From Mycolicibacterium confluentis (lineage in GTDB: Bacteria; Actinomycetota; Actinomycetes; Mycobacteriales; Mycobacteriaceae), in NCBI RefSeq assembly GCF_010729895.1, contig NZ_AP022612.1:1488001-1552000 (forward strand): a stretch of DNA of 64,000 nt. The letters run 5' to 3'. Within the stretch, counting starts at the first letter, position 1. Each line of letters begins with the position of its first letter. A program made the translations under genes and the position numbers. The notes beneath the pieces are model-generated. The model did no database searches, was not told the DNA's origin, and saw only the letters and a list, made by a program, of their open reading frames with translations. Below are positions 53,379-64,000 of this stretch, piece after piece.

Positions 53379-56300
53379 ATGGGTGCCTCGCACTATGTCG
53401 GTCGTGTCGGTGCGCTTGCTGTGGCGCTGGGAATCGGCGCTGCGGTAGCGGCCACGGGATCGCCGGAGGCTTCGGCGGACCCCTCGGACGGCGGCGCCTC
53501 CGACGCGTCCGGTGCCGCGGGTTCGGGCGCCGGTGCGTCCGCCGGTGGAGGGGACACGACCACGCCCGCCGGTCGGCGTGCAGCTCGCAAGGAAGCCGCC
53601 ACACAGGCGCGCGATGCGATCTCCGACGCTGCCGCTCAGCGCGGACCGCGTCGCGGTGGATCCCCGGCGGGTGCGAATCCAGACGAGGACTCGTCGGCCA
53701 ACGGAGACCTGAATGCCGCTCGTCGTGCGGCTGCCAAGAAGCTCGCCAAGCAGGTGCAGGACGCGATCTCCGACGTCACTGAGCAGCTCGGGTCACTCGG
53801 TGGTGTCTCTCTGCCGAACGCGACACCGGGTGACGGTGCGTCGGTGCGCGAGAGCACGACGTCGGGCCGGCGGACGGTGCGCAAGCTGGATGTCAAGGAG
53901 TCTCTGGAGACTGGCGCATCACTGCGCAGCGGGCCCGCTACGACCCGACTTATCCCAGGCAGGCCGTCAGGCGTATCGGCAGCCGAATCGTCGACGGTCT
54001 CGGGGGCGCCGAACTCGGCGGCATTCTCGGTGCAGAACTCCCCGGAGTCGCCTGCGGCGAGCGCGTCTGTTCCCGAGTCCTTGAGGGCTCTGCCCTCGCT
54101 GCCGAAGCTGCCGGTGATCCCCGCTGGTGCTCCTGACACGCTTCTGGCGCTGATGATGCTTGGGGGAAGCCGGAGCAACGGTGCTGGCGGATCCTTCCGT
54201 GGAACCGTCCGACAGGATGTGCTCCAGTCGAGGCAGCGGTCGTCCCTGAGTGGAGTCGCGAAATCTGTCGCAGACGCCCTGTCGACCTCGACCACGTCGC
54301 CGTCGATGGCACGGGCCACCACGTCGACTACCGTGAATCCCCTTGCGTCCCTTGGGGCACGGCCGATCATCGGAAACGGTGGCTGGCTGATCGGCAACGG
54401 ACTGAACGCCGCAGATGATTGCGAGGCCGCGGCGTGCAACGGCGGCAACGGCGGCCTGTTGTTCGGAAACGGAGGCAACGGTGCAAACGGTGGAAATGGT
54501 GGCCACGCCTACCTGATCGGTAATGGCGGTGTCGGTGGTGCGGGCGGCGCCGGTATTGCGGGCGGCGCCGGCGGCCGGGGCGGGTTCCTGCTCGGCAACG
54601 GCGGCGCCGGCGGAGTCGGTGGCGTTGGGGCGTCGGGTGGCCGGGGCGGCAACTCGGGCCTCCTTGTCGGACGCGGCGGTGCGGGCGGTGCTGGCGGTGT
54701 CGGTGGAGATGGTGGCGACGGCGGCAATGGCGGCTGGGTGTTCGGGTCCGGTGGTGCTGGCGGTGTCGGCGGAGAAGGCGGCGACGGCGGCGACGGCGGC
54801 TACGCCGGCATGCTCGGTGGACACGGCGGTGCAGGCGGCGCGGGCGGTGTCGGTGGTGATGGCGGCAACGGCGGCAACGGCGGCTGGATGTTCGGCACCG
54901 GTGGTGCGGGTGGTGCCGGCGGAGCCGGCGAGACGGGCGCAGCTGGGGCGCAGGGCGCAGCCGGCGAAGACGGGCAGCCCGGCCAAGACGGTACGGATGG
55001 CGGCGACGGCCTCGACGGCGGCGCGGGCGGAGCAGGTGGACGTGGCGGTGTCGGCGGCGCCGGTGGCTGGTTGATCGGTACCGGCGGCGCCGGTGGAGTC
55101 GGCGGTGCCGGTGGCGCAGGCGGGGCCGCCGGCGCTGGTGGAGACGGTGGTGCCGGTGGTGCCGGGGTGGGCTCCGCGGTGACGGCCGGTGGTACCGGTG
55201 GCGCTGGTGGCAACGGTGGCAACGGCGGCGTTGGCGGTGTCGCCGGAGTCGGCGGTACCGGCGGTGTCGGTGGCCGCGGCGGTCTGCTGTTCAGTCGCGC
55301 AGGGAGTGCAGGCGCCGGCGGCGCGGGCGGTGACGGTGGTGACGGCGGCCGGGCGGGTGACGGCGGCGTCGGTGGAATCGGCGGTGCCGGAACAACATCC
55401 GGCGACGGTGGTCGTGGTGGTGACGGCGGCAATACCGGCGTTGGTGGTGCTGCGGGTCTGGGTGGTGCGGCCGGCGGCGCGGGCGCGACTTCGGGTGCTG
55501 GCGGCAGCGCCGGTGTGGTCGACACCAGTGGCGGTAACGGTGGTGCTGGTGGTGACGGCGCGGACGCGGTGGTCGCTGGTGGTTCCGGTGGTCATGGTGG
55601 TGCCGGTGGTAATGCGGGCACCCATGGCGATGGCGGCGCCGGTGGTGCCGGTGGTGATGGTGCTGCTGGCGAGGATGGTGCTGATGGTGTGGTCGGCTCG
55701 CCTGATGGTGGGCATGGCCAGGCCGGTGGCGATGGTGGTCATGGTGGTGCCGGTGGTGACGGCGGCACGGTGGCTGGTGCGGCTGGTTCCGGTGGGGCCG
55801 GTGGCGCTGGCGGGGCTGGTGGCTCCGGTGGTGACGGTCTGACCGGTGCGGATGCGCAGACCGCTGGTGGTGCCGGAAGCGATGGTGGCGATGCCGGTAA
55901 CGGCGGTGCCGGTGGTAACGGCGGCAACGGTGGCGTGGCCGGGGTGTCGTATCAGGGTGCTGCGGGCAGCGCCGGTGCTGGTGGTGCCGGTGCCGACGGT
56001 GGCGACAGTGGCGTGGCCGGTGACGGTGGCGACGGCGCCGATGGCGATGCCAGCACCCCGGATGGTGGTGCCGGTGGTGACGGCGGCAACGCCGGTGTCG
56101 GTGGTGCCGGCGGTGTCGGTGGCACCGGATCCACAACGGGCACAGACGGTTCCGACGGTGCGGTCAACATCGGTGGCGGTAACGGTGGTGCTGGTGGTGA
56201 CGGCGCGGACGCGGTGGTGCCGGGTGGTTCCGGTGGTCATGGTGGTGCCGGTGGTAATGCGGGCACCCATGGCGATGGCGGCGCCGGTGGTGCCGGTGGT

Positions 56301-59300
56301 GATGGTGCTGCTGGCGAGGATGGTGCTGATGGTGTGGTCGGCTCGCCTGATGGTGGGCATGGCCAGGCCGGTGGTGACGGTGGTCATGGTGGTGCCGGTG
56401 GTGACGGCGGCACGGTGGCTGGTGCGGCTGGTTCCGGTGGGGCCGGTGGCGCTGGCGGGGCTGGTGGCTCCGGTGGTGACGGTCTGACCGGTGCGGATGC
56501 GCAGACCGCTGGTGGTGCCGGAAGCGATGGTGGCGATGCCGGTAACGGCGGTGCCGGTGGTAACGGCGGCAACGGCGGTGCCGCGGGTGTGGCGTTCGAC
56601 GGTGCTGCGGGCAGCGCCGGTGCTGGTGGTGCCGGTGCCGACGGTGGAGACAGTGGCGTGGCCGGTGACGGCGGCGACGGCGCCGATGGCGATGCCAGCA
56701 CCCCAGATGGTGGTGACGGTGGTGACGGCGGCAACGCCGGATTGGGCGGCAACGCCGGTGTCGGTGGCACCGGTTCGACTTCGGGTGCTGACGGCAGCGC
56801 TGGTGTCGTGGACACCAGTGGCGGCAATGGCGGTGCTGGTGGTGACGGCGCGAATGCGGTGGTGCCGGGTGGTTCCGGTGGTCATGGTGGTGCCGGTGGT
56901 AATGCGGGCACCCATGGCGATGGCGGCGCCGGTGGTGCCGGTGGTGATGGTGCTGCTGGCGAGGATGGTGCTGATGGTGTGGTCGGCTCGCCTGATGGTG
57001 GGCATGGCCAGGCCGGTGGCGATGGTGGTCATGGTGGTGCCGGTGGGGCTGGCGGCACGGTGGCTGGTGCGGCTGGTTCCGGTGGGGCCGGTGGCGCTGG
57101 CGGGGCTGGTGGCTCCGGTGGTGACGGTCTGACCGGTGCTGATGCGCAGACCGCTGGTGGTGCCGGAAGCGATGGTGGCGATGCCGGTAACGGCGGTGCC
57201 GGTGGTAACGGCGGCAACGGCGGTGCCGCGGGTGTGGCGTTCGACGGTGCTGCGGGCAGCGCCGGTGCTGGTGGTGCCGGTGCCGACGGTGGAGACAGTG
57301 GCGTGGCCGGTGACGGTGGCGACGGCGCCGATGGCGATGCCAGCACCCCGGATGGTGGCCGCGGTGGTGACGGCGGCAACGCCGGTACCGGTGGTGCGGC
57401 CGGACTCGGTGGTACCGCTGGCGGTGCGGGTGCTTCAGATGGTGCTGACGGCTCTGCCGGTGTCGTGAACATCGGTGGCGGTAATGGCGGTGCTGGTGGT
57501 GACGGCTTTGACTTTGCGTCCCATCCGGGCGCTGTGGTCGGCACCAACGGTGGTCGTGGCGGTCGCGGTGGTGACGCGGGTTCTTATGGCGATGGTGGTC
57601 ATGGTGGTGCTGGCGGCGGTGGTGCTGTGGGTGGCCATGGTGGTGTGGGCGGTGCTGGTGGTTCCGCGCAGACCGGTGATGGTGGCTTCGGTGGTGCTGG
57701 TGGTGTCGGCGGTGTCGGTGCTGTCGGTGTTGCGGCTGGCTTCGGTGGTGCTGGTGGTGCCGGTGGCAACGTGAGCGTTGACGGTGCTGGTGGCGCTGGT
57801 GGTGCTGGTGGTGACGGTGGTCGCGGTGCCGATGGCGCGGTGGCTGTGGTCGGTGGTGCCGGTAACGACGGTGCGATGGGCGGCAGTGGTGGTATCGGTG
57901 GCGCTGGTGGTACGGGCGCTGGTTCCGGTGACGGTGGTGCTGGTGGCGATGGTGGTGCCGGTGGTGCTGGTGGTGCCGGTTCGGACGGCGATTCCGGTGT
58001 CGACGGCGCTGGTCAGAACGGTGGTGCCGGCGGTGACGGTGGCTACGGTGCCTCCGGTGGTCGCGGCGGTGATGCGCTGGGCAACGGTGATGGCGGTGCC
58101 GGTGGGCGCTCCGGTGACGGCGGCGCTGGCGGTGACGGCGGTGCGGGTTCGGACTCGACCAGCATTGATGGTGCTGGCGGCCATGGTGGAACCGGCGGTT
58201 CGGGCGGCGATGCGATCAATGGTCCCGGCGGCGGCACCGGTGGTGCCGGCGGTAAGGCCTGGGGCGCTGGTACCGGTGGTGCCGGTGGTGACGGCGGCAA
58301 CGCCGGGCAGTCCGGCAACGGCGGTGACGGTGGTGTTGGCACCGGGACCGGCAACGGCGGCAACGGTGGTGCTGCGGGTGGCACGGCGCATCTCGGTGGT
58401 GGCGGCGGTGGCCGCGGCGGCGACTCGGTGCTCGGCGACGGTGGCGCTGGTGGTGCCGGCGGTAACGGCGGTGACGCCGGTACGGTCGCCGGCAACGGCG
58501 GTGATGCTCTTGGCACCGGTAACGGCGGCAACGGTGGCTGGGCTGGCCTGGGCGGCTGGGGCGGTATCGGTGGTGCCGGCGGAAATGCCTTGGGCGCCAC
58601 CGGTAATGGTGGTGCCGGTGGTGCCGGCGGCAGCGGTGGCAACACGACTGCGACCGGCGGGACCGGTGGCGACGGTGGACTCGGTGGCGACGGCGGCCGG
58701 GGCGGCAACGGCGGCTGGGGCGGCGTTGGCCGCGAAGGCGGAGCCGGTGGTAACGCGGCCGGTTCTGGCGCCGGTGGCGCTGGTGGTGCTGGCGGCAACG
58801 GTGGTACGAACTCCAACGCGGGTGCCGGCGGTGACGGTGGTGACGCCTACGGGACGGTGAACGCTGGTCACGGTGGCGCTGGTGGTACCGGTGGCGGCCC
58901 GAACTTCGCGCCGTTCCCGCCGTTCCAGTTCGGTCAGGGCGGTTCCGGTGGTGCCGGTGGCAGCTCGGTGCTCGGTGACGGTGGTGCCGGTGGTGCCGGT
59001 GGAATCGGCAGCTCCGGTGGTATCGGTGGTGCCGGTGGCCAGGGCGGTGCAGCAGATGCTGCCGGTGGTGCCGGTGGCGATGGTGGTGCCGGCGGCAATG
59101 GTGGTGTCGGCAGCGCAGGTGGTGCCGGCGGTGCCGGTGGCAACTCGACCGGGTCCGCGGGCTCCGGTTCCGGTGGCGCCGGTGGTGCTGCTGGGGCGAT
59201 GGGCAGCGGTGGCGCTGGTGGCGATGCCGGCGATGGTGGCAGTGGCGTCGGCTTCGGTGATGCAGGTTCCGGTGGCGCCGGTGGTGCTGGTGGTGCTGCG

Positions 59301-62300
59301 GGAGTTCCCAACACCGGCGGCCCGAGCGGCACCGGTGGCACAGGTGGTGCCGGCGGCAGCGCGGCCGGCAGTGGTGACGGCGGTACCGGTGGCGCGGGCG
59401 CTGCCGGTGGTGATGGCGGCCAGGGCGGTGACGGTGGTGCTGGTGGCATCGGTGTCGATGGTGCCAACGGCGGAGCCGGTGGTAACGGTGGCGCAGGCGC
59501 GACCGGTGGCGCAGGTGGCGCAGGTGGCGCTGGCGGCAGCGCGGTCAGTGGTTCGGCGGGCGACAACGGTTCCGGTGGCGCTGGCGGTCACGGTGGCGAC
59601 GGTGGTCGGGCCGGTGACGGCGGCGACGGTGGACACGGCACGGTCAGCCATCCCGATGGCGGTGATGGCGGTGCCGGTGGCGACGCTGGCCTGGCTGGTG
59701 GCATCGGTGTCGGCGGCGCAGCTGGGGTCGGCGGAGCAGCCGGGACCGGAACTGCAGGCAGCAACGGCAGAGCTGGTGTGGTGAACATCAGCGGCGGCAG
59801 CGGCGGTGACGGTGGCGACGGATTCGATTTCGCGCATTCGGGTGCTGTTGTTTTTGTGGGTACCAACGGTGGTCGTGGCGGTCGCGGTGGTGACGCGGGT
59901 TCTTATGGCGATGGTGGTCATGGTGGTGCTGGCGGCGGTGGTGCTGTGGGTGGCCATGGTGGTGTGGGCGGTGCTGGTGGTTCCGCGCAGACCGGTGATG
60001 GTGGCTTCGGTGGTGCTGGTGGTGTCGGCGGTGTCGGTGCTGTCGGTGTTGCGGCTGGCTTCGGTGGTGCTGGTGGTGCCGGTGGCAACGTGAGCGTTGA
60101 CGGTGCTGGTGGCGCTGGTGGTGCTGGTGGTGACGGTGGTCGCGGTGCCGATGGCGCGGTGGCTGTGGTCGGTGGTGCCGGTAACGACGGTGCGATGGGC
60201 GGCAGTGGTGGTATCGGTGGCGCTGGTGGTACGGGCGCTGGTTCCGGTGACGGTGGTGCTGGTGGCGATGGTGGCGATGGTGGTGCTGGTGGTGCCGGTT
60301 CGGACGGCGATTCCGGTGTCGACGGCGCTGGTCAGAACGGTGGTGCCGGCGGTGACGGTGGCTACGGTGCCTCCGGTGGTCGCGGCGGTGATGCGCTGGG
60401 CAACGGTGATGGCGGTGCCGGTGGGCGCTCCGGTGACGGCGGCGCTGGCGGTGACGGCGGTGCGGGTTCGGACTCGACCAGCATTGATGGTGCTGGCGGC
60501 CATGGTGGAACCGGCGGTTCGGGCGGCGATGCGATCAATGGTCCCGGCGGCGGCACCGGTGGTGCCGGCGGTAAGGCCTGGGGCGCTGGTACCGGTGGTG
60601 CCGGTGGTGACGGCGGCAACGCCGGGCAGTCCGGCAACGGCGGTGACGGTGGTGTTGGCACCGGGACCGGCAACGGCGGCAACGGTGGTGCTGCGGGTGG
60701 CACGGCGCATCTCGGTGGTGGCGGCGGTGGCCGCGGCGGCGACTCGGTGCTCGGCGACGGTGGCGCTGGTGGTGCCGGCGGTAACGGCGGTGACGCCGGT
60801 ACGGTCGCCGGCAACGGCGGTGATGCTCTTGGCACCGGTAACGGCGGCAACGGTGGCTGGGCTGGCCTGGGCGGCTGGGGCGGTATCGGTGGTGCCGGCG
60901 GAAATGCCTTGGGCGCCACCGGTAATGGTGGTGCCGGTGGTGCCGGCGGCAGCGGTGGCAACACGACTGCGACCGGCGGGACCGGTGGCGACGGTGGACT
61001 CGGTGGCGACGGCGGCCGGGGCGGCAACGGCGGCTGGGGCGGCGTTGGCCGCGAAGGCGGAGCCGGTGGTAACGGTTCTGGCGCCGGTGGCGCTGGTGGT
61101 GCTGGCGGCAACGGTGGTACGAACTCCAACGCGGGTGCCGGCGGTGACGGTGGTGACGCCTACGGGACGGTGAACGCTGGTCACGGTGGCGCTGGTGGTA
61201 CCGGTGGCGGCCCGAACTTCGCGCCGTTCCCGCCGTTCCAGTTCGGTCAGGGCGGTTCCGGTGGTGCCGGTGGCAGCTCGGTGCTCGGTGACGGTGGTGC
61301 CGGTGGTGCCGGTGGAATCGGCAGCTCCGGTGGTATCGGTGGTGCCGGTGGCCAGGGCGGTGCAGCAGATGCTGCCGGTGGTGCCGGTGGCGATGGTGGT
61401 GCCGGCGGCAATGGTGGTGTCGGCAGCGCAGGTGGTGCCGGCGGTGCCGGTGGCAACTCGACCGGGTCCGCGGGCTCCGGTTCCGGTGGCGCCGGTGGTG
61501 CTGCTGGGGCGATGGGCAGCGGTGGCGCTGGTGGCGATGCCGGCGATGGTGGCAGTGGCGTCGGCTTCGGTGATGCAGGTTCCGGTGGCGCCGGTGGTGC
61601 TGGTGGTGCTGCGGGAGTTCCCAACACCGGCGGCCCGAGCGGCACCGGTGGCACAGGTGGTGCCGGCGGCAGCGCGGCCGGCAGTGGTGACGGCGGTACC
61701 GGTGGCGCGGGCGCTGCCGGTGGTGATGGCGGCCAGGGCGGTGACGGTGGTGCTGGTGGCATCGGTGTCGATGGTGCCAACGGCGGAGCCGGTGGTAACG
61801 GTGGCGCAGGCGCGACCGGTGGCGCAGGTGGCGCAGGTGGCGCTGGCGGCAGCGCGGTCAGTGGTTCGGCGGGCGACAACGGTTCCGGTGGCGCTGGCGG
61901 TCACGGTGGCGACGGTGGTCGGGCCGGTGACGGCGGCGACGGTGGACACGGCACGGTCAGCCATCCCGATGGCGGTGATGGCGGTGCCGGTGGCGACGCT
62001 GGCCTGGCTGGTGGCATCGGTGTCGGCGGCGCAGCTGGGGTCGGCGGAGCAGCCGGGACCGGAACTGCAGGCAGCAACGGCAGCGCTGGTGTGGTGAACA
62101 TCAGCGGCGGCAGCGGCGGTGACGGTGGCGACGGGTATGACTTCGCCTCTGATCTGTCTGCGCCTTCTGGTTCCAGTGGTGGCCATGGCGGTCGCGGTGG
62201 TGACGCCGGGTCCTATGGCGATGGTGGCCAGGGTGGTTCCGGTGGTAGTGGTACCGCGGGCAGCGATGGTGCTGATGGTGTGGATCCGGGTGATTCCGGG

Positions 62301-64000
62301 CAGGACGGTCAGGCCGGTGGTCATGGCGGTCATGGCGGTGCCGGTGGTGCCGGTGGCACGGTCTCGGGTGACTCCGGGTCCGGTGGTGCTGGTGGCCATG
62401 GCGCTGACGGTGGTCATGGTGGAACCGGTGTGGCTGGTGCTGATGCGGCGACCGCTGGTGGAGCCGGGCAGTCCGGTGGCCTCGGCGGTACCGGTGGTGC
62501 CGGTGGCAACGGCGGCAACGGTGGCGTGGCCGGCGCGGTCTACAACGGCAACTCGGGCATCTCCAATGTCGGCGGCAACGCCGGTGACGGCGGTGATGGT
62601 GGCGCGGCCGGTCATGGCGGCGACGGCGCCGATGGCGATGCCAGCACCCCTGATGGTGGTGACGGTGGAGCCGGCGGCAGCAGCGGCTTCGGTGGTGCCG
62701 GCGGTGTCGGTGGCACCGGTGTGACGTCGGGTGCTGACGGTGTCGACGGTGTGGACAACACCACCGCCGGTCACGGCGGCGCTGGTGGCGACGGCTATGA
62801 CGCGGCCTCTGATCCGGGTGCGGCTGCGGGCACCGACGGTGGTCATGGTGGTGCCGGTGGTGACGCCGGGGCTTATGGCGACGGTGGCCAGGGCGGTGCC
62901 GGTGGCAGCGGTGCTGCGGGTGCTCATGGTGCTGACGGAAACGATCCGGGTGAGTCCGGCCTCGACGGTGGAGCCGGTGGTCATGGCGGCGACGGCGGTG
63001 CCGGTGGTGCCGGTGGCACGGTCTCGGGTGACTCCGGGTCCGGTGGTGCTGGTGGCCATGGCGCTGACGGTGGTCATGGTGGAACCGGTGTGGCTGGTGC
63101 TGATGCGGCGACCGCTGGTGGAGCCGGGCAGTCCGGTGGCCACGGCGGTACCGGTGGTGCCGGTGGCAACGGCGGCAACGGTGGCGTGGCCGGCGCGGTC
63201 TACAACGGCAACTCGGGCATCTCCAATGTCGGCGGCAACGCCGGTGACGGCGGTGATGGTGGCGCGGCCGGTCATGGCGGCGACGGCGCCGATGGCGATG
63301 CCAGCACCCCTGATGGTGGTGACGGTGGTGCTGGCGGCAGCAGCGGCTTCGGTGGTGCCGGCGGTGTCGGTGGCACCGGTGTGACCTCGGGTGCTGACGG
63401 TGTCGACGGTGTGGACAACACCACCGCCGGTCACGGCGGCGCTGGTGGCGACGGCTATGACGCTGCTTCGGATCCGGGTGCGGCTGCGGGCACTGCTGGT
63501 GGTCATGGCGGTCGTGGTGGTGACGCGGGCACGTATGGCGATGGTGGCCAGGGTGGTTCCGGTGGCAGTGGTACCGCGGGTGCCGATGGCCTCAACGGTG
63601 TGAACCCAGGCGAGTCCGGGCAGGACGGCCAGGTCGGTGGCGCTGGTGGCGATGGTGGCCAGGGTGGTGCCGGTGGCACGGTCTCGGGTAACTCCGGGTC
63701 CGGTGGTGCCGGCGGCCACGGCGCTGACGGTGGTCATGGTGGGACCGGTGTGGCCGGCGCTGATGCGGTGACCGCTGGTGGTGCCGGGCAGGCCGGTGGC
63801 CACGGCGGCCAGGGCGGTGCCGGCGGCAACGGCGGCAACGGTGGTGCCGCGGGTGTGGTCTTCGTCGGCAACGAGGGCTCGGTCGGCGTCGGCGGCAACG
63901 CCGGTGACGGTGGCAACGGCGGCACGCCTGGTGACGGTGGCGACGGCGCGGACGCAGTGACTCCGGGCGGCGCTGGAGGCGCCGGCGGCCACGGCGGTAA
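53379..64000 (+). CDS. Giant exported PGRS-type glycine-rich protein, no PE domain (3' end missing)
   Basis: One frame without stops runs from the ATG at 53379 off the window end, at least 3,540 codons. Residues 1-33 are a signal peptide ([20 protein letters not shown], likely cut after ASA). Residues 34-330 are Ser/Ala-rich, with a twice-repeated [16 protein letters not shown] segment. From about 334 ([12 protein letters not shown], then [13 protein letters not shown]) the rest is GGxGG repeats like the PGRS part of PE_PGRS proteins. A PE domain is absent, and the signal peptide is of a type seen on large exported proteins of fast-growing mycobacteria. GTG (53373) and TTG (53376) are alternative starts. 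The function is unknown. A surface role is likely. Confidence 0.85.
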   Translation, partial: MGASHYVGRVGALAVALGIGAAVAATGSPEASADPSDGGASDASGAAGSGAGASAGGGDTTTPAGRRAARKEAATQARDAISDAAAQRGPRRGGSPAGANPDEDSSANGDLNAARRAAAKKLAKQVQDAISDVTEQLGSLGGVSLPNATPGDGASVRESTTSGRRTVRKLDVKESLETGASLRSGPATTRLIPGRPSGVSAAESSTVSGAPNSAAFSVQNSPESPAASASVPESLRALPSLPKLPVIPAGAPDTLLALMMLGGSRSNGAGGSFRGTVRQDVLQSRQRSSLSGVAKSVADALSTSTTSPSMARATTSTTVNPLASLGARPIIGNGGWLIGNGLNAADDCEAAACNGGNGGLLFGNGGNGANGGNGGHAYLIGNGGVGGAGGAGIAGGAGGRGGFLLGNGGAGGVGGVGASGGRGGNSGLLVGRGGAGGAGGVGGDGGDGGNGGWVFGSGGAGGVGGEGGDGGDGGYAGMLGGHGGAGGAGGVGGDGGNGGNGGWMFGTGGAGGAGGAGETGAAGAQGAAGEDGQPGQDGTDGGDGLDGGAGGAGGRGGVGGAGGWLIGTGGAGGVGGAGGAGGAAGAGGDGGAGGAGVGSAVTAGGTGGAGGNGGNGGVGGVAGVGGTGGVGGRGGLLFSRAGSAGAGGAGGDGGDGGRAGDGGVGGIGGAGTTSGDGGRGGDGGNTGVGGAAGLGGAAGGAGATSGAGGSAGVVDTSGGNGGAGGDGADAVVAGGSGGHGGAGGNAGTHGDGGAGGAGGDGAAGEDGADGVVGSPDGGHGQAGGDGGHGGAGGDGGTVAGAAGSGGAGGAGGAGGSGGDGLTGADAQTAGGAGSDGGDAGNGGAGGNGGNGGVAGVSYQGAAGSAGAGGAGADGGDSGVAGDGGDGADGDASTPDGGAGGDGGNAGVGGAGGVGGTGSTTGTDGSDGAVNIGGGNGGAGGDGADAVVPGGSGGHGGAGGNAGTHGDGGAGGAGGDGAAGEDGADGVVGSPDGGHGQAGGDGGHGGAGGDGGTVAGAAGSGGAGGAGGAGGSGGDGLTGADAQTAGGAGSDGGDAGNGGAGGNGGNGGAAGVAFDGAAGSAGAGGAGADGGDSGVAGDGGDGADGDASTPDGGDGGDGGNAGLGGNAGVGGTGSTSGADGSAGVVDTSGGNGGAGGDGANAVVPGGSGGHGGAGGNAGTHGDGGAGGAGGDGAAGEDGADGVVGSPDGGHGQAGGDGGHGGAGGAGGTVAGAAGSGGAGGAGGAGGSGGDGLTGADAQTAGGAGSDGGDAGNGGAGGNGGNGGAAGVAFDGAAGSAGAGGAGADGGDSGVAGDGGDGADGDASTPDGGRGGDGGNAGTGGAAGLGGTAGGAGASDGADGSAGVVNIGGGNGGAGGDGFDFASHPGAVVGTNGGRGGRGGDAGSYGDGGHGGAGGGGAVGGHGGVGGAGGSAQTGDGGFGGAGGVGGVGAVGVAAGFGGAGGAGGNVSVDGAGGAGGAGGDGGRGADGAVAVVGGAGNDGAMGGSGGIGGAGGTGAGSGDGGAGGDGGAGGAGGAGSDGDSGVDGAGQNGGAGGDGGYGASGGRGGDALGNGDGGAGGRSGDGGAGGDGGAGSDSTSIDGAGGHGGTGGSGGDAINGPGGGTGGAGGKAWGAGTGGAGGDGGNAGQSGNGGDGGVGTGTGNGGNGGAAGGTAHLGGGGGGRGGDSVLGDGGAGGAGGNGGDAGTVAGNGGDALGTGNGGNGGWAGLGGWGGIGGAGGNALGATGNGGAGGAGGSGGNTTATGGTGGDGGLGGDGGRGGNGGWGGVGREGGAGGNAAGSGAGGAGGAGGNGGTNSNAGAGGDGGDAYGTVNAGHGGAGGTGGGPNFAPFPPFQFGQGGSGGAGGSSVLGDGGAGGAGGIGSSGGIGGAGGQGGAADAAGGAGGDGGAGGNGGVGSAGGAGGAGGNSTGSAGSGSGGAGGAAGAMGSGGAGGDAGDGGSGVGFGDAGSGGAGGAGGAAGVPNTGGPSGTGGTGGAGGSAAGSGDGGTGGAGAAGGDGGQGGDGGAGGIGVDGANGGAGGNGGAGATGGAGGAGGAGGSAVSGSAGDNGSGGAGGHGGDGGRAGDGGDGGHGTVSHPDGGDGGAGGDAGLAGGIGVGGAAGVGGAAGTGTAGSNGRAGVVNISGGSGGDGGDGFDFAHSGAVVFVGTNGGRGGRGGDAGSYGDGGHGGAGGGGAVGGHGGVGGAGGSAQTGDGGFGGAGGVGGVGAVGVAAGFGGAGGAGGNVSVDGAGGAGGAGGDGGRGADGAVAVVGGAGNDGAMGGSGGIGGAGGTGAGSGDGGAGGDGGDGGAGGAGSDGDSGVDGAGQNGGAGGDGGYGASGGRGGDALGNGDGGAGGRSGDGGAGGDGGAGSDSTSIDGAGGHGGTGGSGGDAINGPGGGTGGAGGKAWGAGTGGAGGDGGNAGQSGNGGDGGVGTGTGNGGNGGAAGGTAHLGGGGGGRGGDSVLGDGGAGGAGGNGGDAGTVAGNGGDALGTGNGGNGGWAGLGGWGGIGGAGGNALGATGNGGAGGAGGSGGNTTATGGTGGDGGLGGDGGRGGNGGWGGVGREGGAGGNGSGAGGAGGAGGNGGTNSNAGAGGDGGDAYGTVNAGHGGAGGTGGGPNFAPFPPFQFGQGGSGGAGGSSVLGDGGAGGAGGIGSSGGIGGAGGQGGAADAAGGAGGDGGAGGNGGVGSAGGAGGAGGNSTGSAGSGSGGAGGAAGAMGSGGAGGDAGDGGSGVGFGDAGSGGAGGAGGAAGVPNTGGPSGTGGTGGAGGSAAGSGDGGTGGAGAAGGDGGQGGDGGAGGIGVDGANGGAGGNGGAGATGGAGGAGGAGGSAVSGSAGDNGSGGAGGHGGDGGRAGDGGDGGHGTVSHPDGGDGGAGGDAGLAGGIGVGGAAGVGGAAGTGTAGSNGSAGVVNISGGSGGDGGDGYDFASDLSAPSGSSGGHGGRGGDAGSYGDGGQGGSGGSGTAGSDGADGVDPGDSGQDGQAGGHGGHGGAGGAGGTVSGDSGSGGAGGHGADGGHGGTGVAGADAATAGGAGQSGGLGGTGGAGGNGGNGGVAGAVYNGNSGISNVGGNAGDGGDGGAAGHGGDGADGDASTPDGGDGGAGGSSGFGGAGGVGGTGVTSGADGVDGVDNTTAGHGGAGGDGYDAASDPGAAAGTDGGHGGAGGDAGAYGDGGQGGAGGSGAAGAHGADGNDPGESGLDGGAGGHGGDGGAGGAGGTVSGDSGSGGAGGHGADGGHGGTGVAGADAATAGGAGQSGGHGGTGGAGGNGGNGGVAGAVYNGNSGISNVGGNAGDGGDGGAAGHGGDGADGDASTPDGGDGGAGGSSGFGGAGGVGGTGVTSGADGVDGVDNTTAGHGGAGGDGYDAASDPGAAAGTAGGHGGRGGDAGTYGDGGQGGSGGSGTAGADGLNGVNPGESGQDGQVGGAGGDGGQGGAGGTVSGNSGSGGAGGHGADGGHGGTGVAGADAVTAGGAGQAGGHGGQGGAGGNGGNGGAAGVVFVGNEGSVGVGGNAGDGGNGGTPGDGGDGADAVTPGGAGGAGGHGG
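55510..57450 (+). repeat. Three tandem ~645-bp units in the PGRS gene
   Basis: Matching landmarks recur every 645 bases: the GGTGGTGACGGCGCG stretch at 55551, 56196 and 56841, and the GGTCTGACCGGTGC stretch near 55836, 56481 and 57126. Units are about 215 codons long and keep the frame. Confidence 0.8.
57543..59821 (+). repeat. Long PGRS duplication, copy 1 (~2.28 kb)
   Basis: From ACCAACGGTGGTCGTGG at 57543 this segment is almost identical to 59862-62134, offset by 2,319 bases. Landmarks such as the [10 protein letters not shown] insertion appear in both copies. It contains a 6-bp GCGGCC at about 58757 that is absent from copy 2. Confidence 0.88.
59862..62134 (+). repeat. Long PGRS duplication, copy 2 (~2.27 kb)
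   Basis: This copy repeats 57543-59821 with only a few substitutions and one in-frame 6-bp deletion, after which the offset becomes 2,313 bases. The two copies are separated by a unique 40-bp stretch. Confidence 0.88.
62337..64000 (+). repeat. Tandem ~660-bp units at the window end of the PGRS gene
   Basis: The stretch beginning GGTGCCGGTGGTGCCGG followed by GGCACGGTCTCGGGT occurs at 62337 and 62997, and in changed form near 63657, a spacing of 660 bases (220 codons). The third unit runs off the window. Confidence 0.78.

Noticed and set aside
57435..63992. A 2,185-codon open frame on the minus strand, rich in Thr and Ala, opposite the PGRS gene
   Set aside because: It mirrors the GGT/GGC-rich repeat of the plus-strand frame, changes with the same repeats, and has no start signal or family resemblance. 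Its length follows from the repeat composition.
53379..64000. Annotating the glycine-rich gene as PE_PGRS
   Set aside because: The N terminus is a signal peptide followed by an Ala/Ser region. No PE domain helices or YxxxD/E signal at the expected place are seen.

Overview
The window is a high-GC mycobacterial chromosome segment, most likely from a rapidly growing Mycolicibacterium. Support comes from a complete yrbE/mce operon, a WhiB protein, GpgP and OctT of methylglucose lipopolysaccharide synthesis, Stf0, LppR, and a gene order that I recall from the M. tuberculosis Rv2420c-Rv2396 interval. The species cannot be named from the sequence.

Layout. 0-16.5 kb is conserved housekeeping DNA: rsfS (5' end missing), gpgP, octT, a DegV protein, comEA-comEC-holA, rpsT, a circularly permuted ATP-grasp / alpha-E / transglutaminase trio, an RNase Z-like hydrolase, a CBS protein, a PemK/MazF-fold protein, lepA and lppR. 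16.5-44.1 kb looks like an accessory block placed between lppR and treH, which are close neighbours in M. tuberculosis. It holds (i) a six-gene organosulfur operon (two DszA/NtaA-type flavin monooxygenases, an amino-acid-type permease, two DszC-like proteins, a tandem-GNAT protein), (ii) a full yrbEAB-mceABCDEF operon, (iii) an APC permease, (iv) a family 2A encapsulin shell gene with its cysteine desulfurase cargo, and (v) a divergent operon of a poly-cysteine leader peptide, a thioester-domain-like protein, a WhiB3-like regulator, a sulfatase, Stf0 and a 3'-truncated cysD. 44.1-51.8 kb returns to conserved order: treH, an FAD monooxygenase, two tiny membrane proteins, a second poly-cysteine leader and subI-cysT-cysW-cysA. 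51.8-53.3 kb is decayed DNA with a broken flavin-oxidoreductase gene. From 53.38 kb to the window end runs one uninterrupted glycine-rich PGRS-type frame of at least 3,540 codons. It has a signal peptide and no PE domain, and it contains long nested near-identical repeats.

Sulfur is the unifying theme of the right two thirds: organosulfur oxidation, desulfurase-loaded encapsulin, sulfate ester hydrolysis and sulfation, and sulfate import. Two of these operons start with leader peptides ending in Cys-Cys-Cys. In both, a TAnnnT -10 box lies exactly 7 nt before the leader ATG, and a TTCTGA segment can pair with a TCAGAAAG segment at the ribosome-binding site of the first structural gene. This fits cysteine-responsive translational attenuation, which is known in mycobacteria. 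A third, weaker candidate leader precedes the permease of the organosulfur operon.
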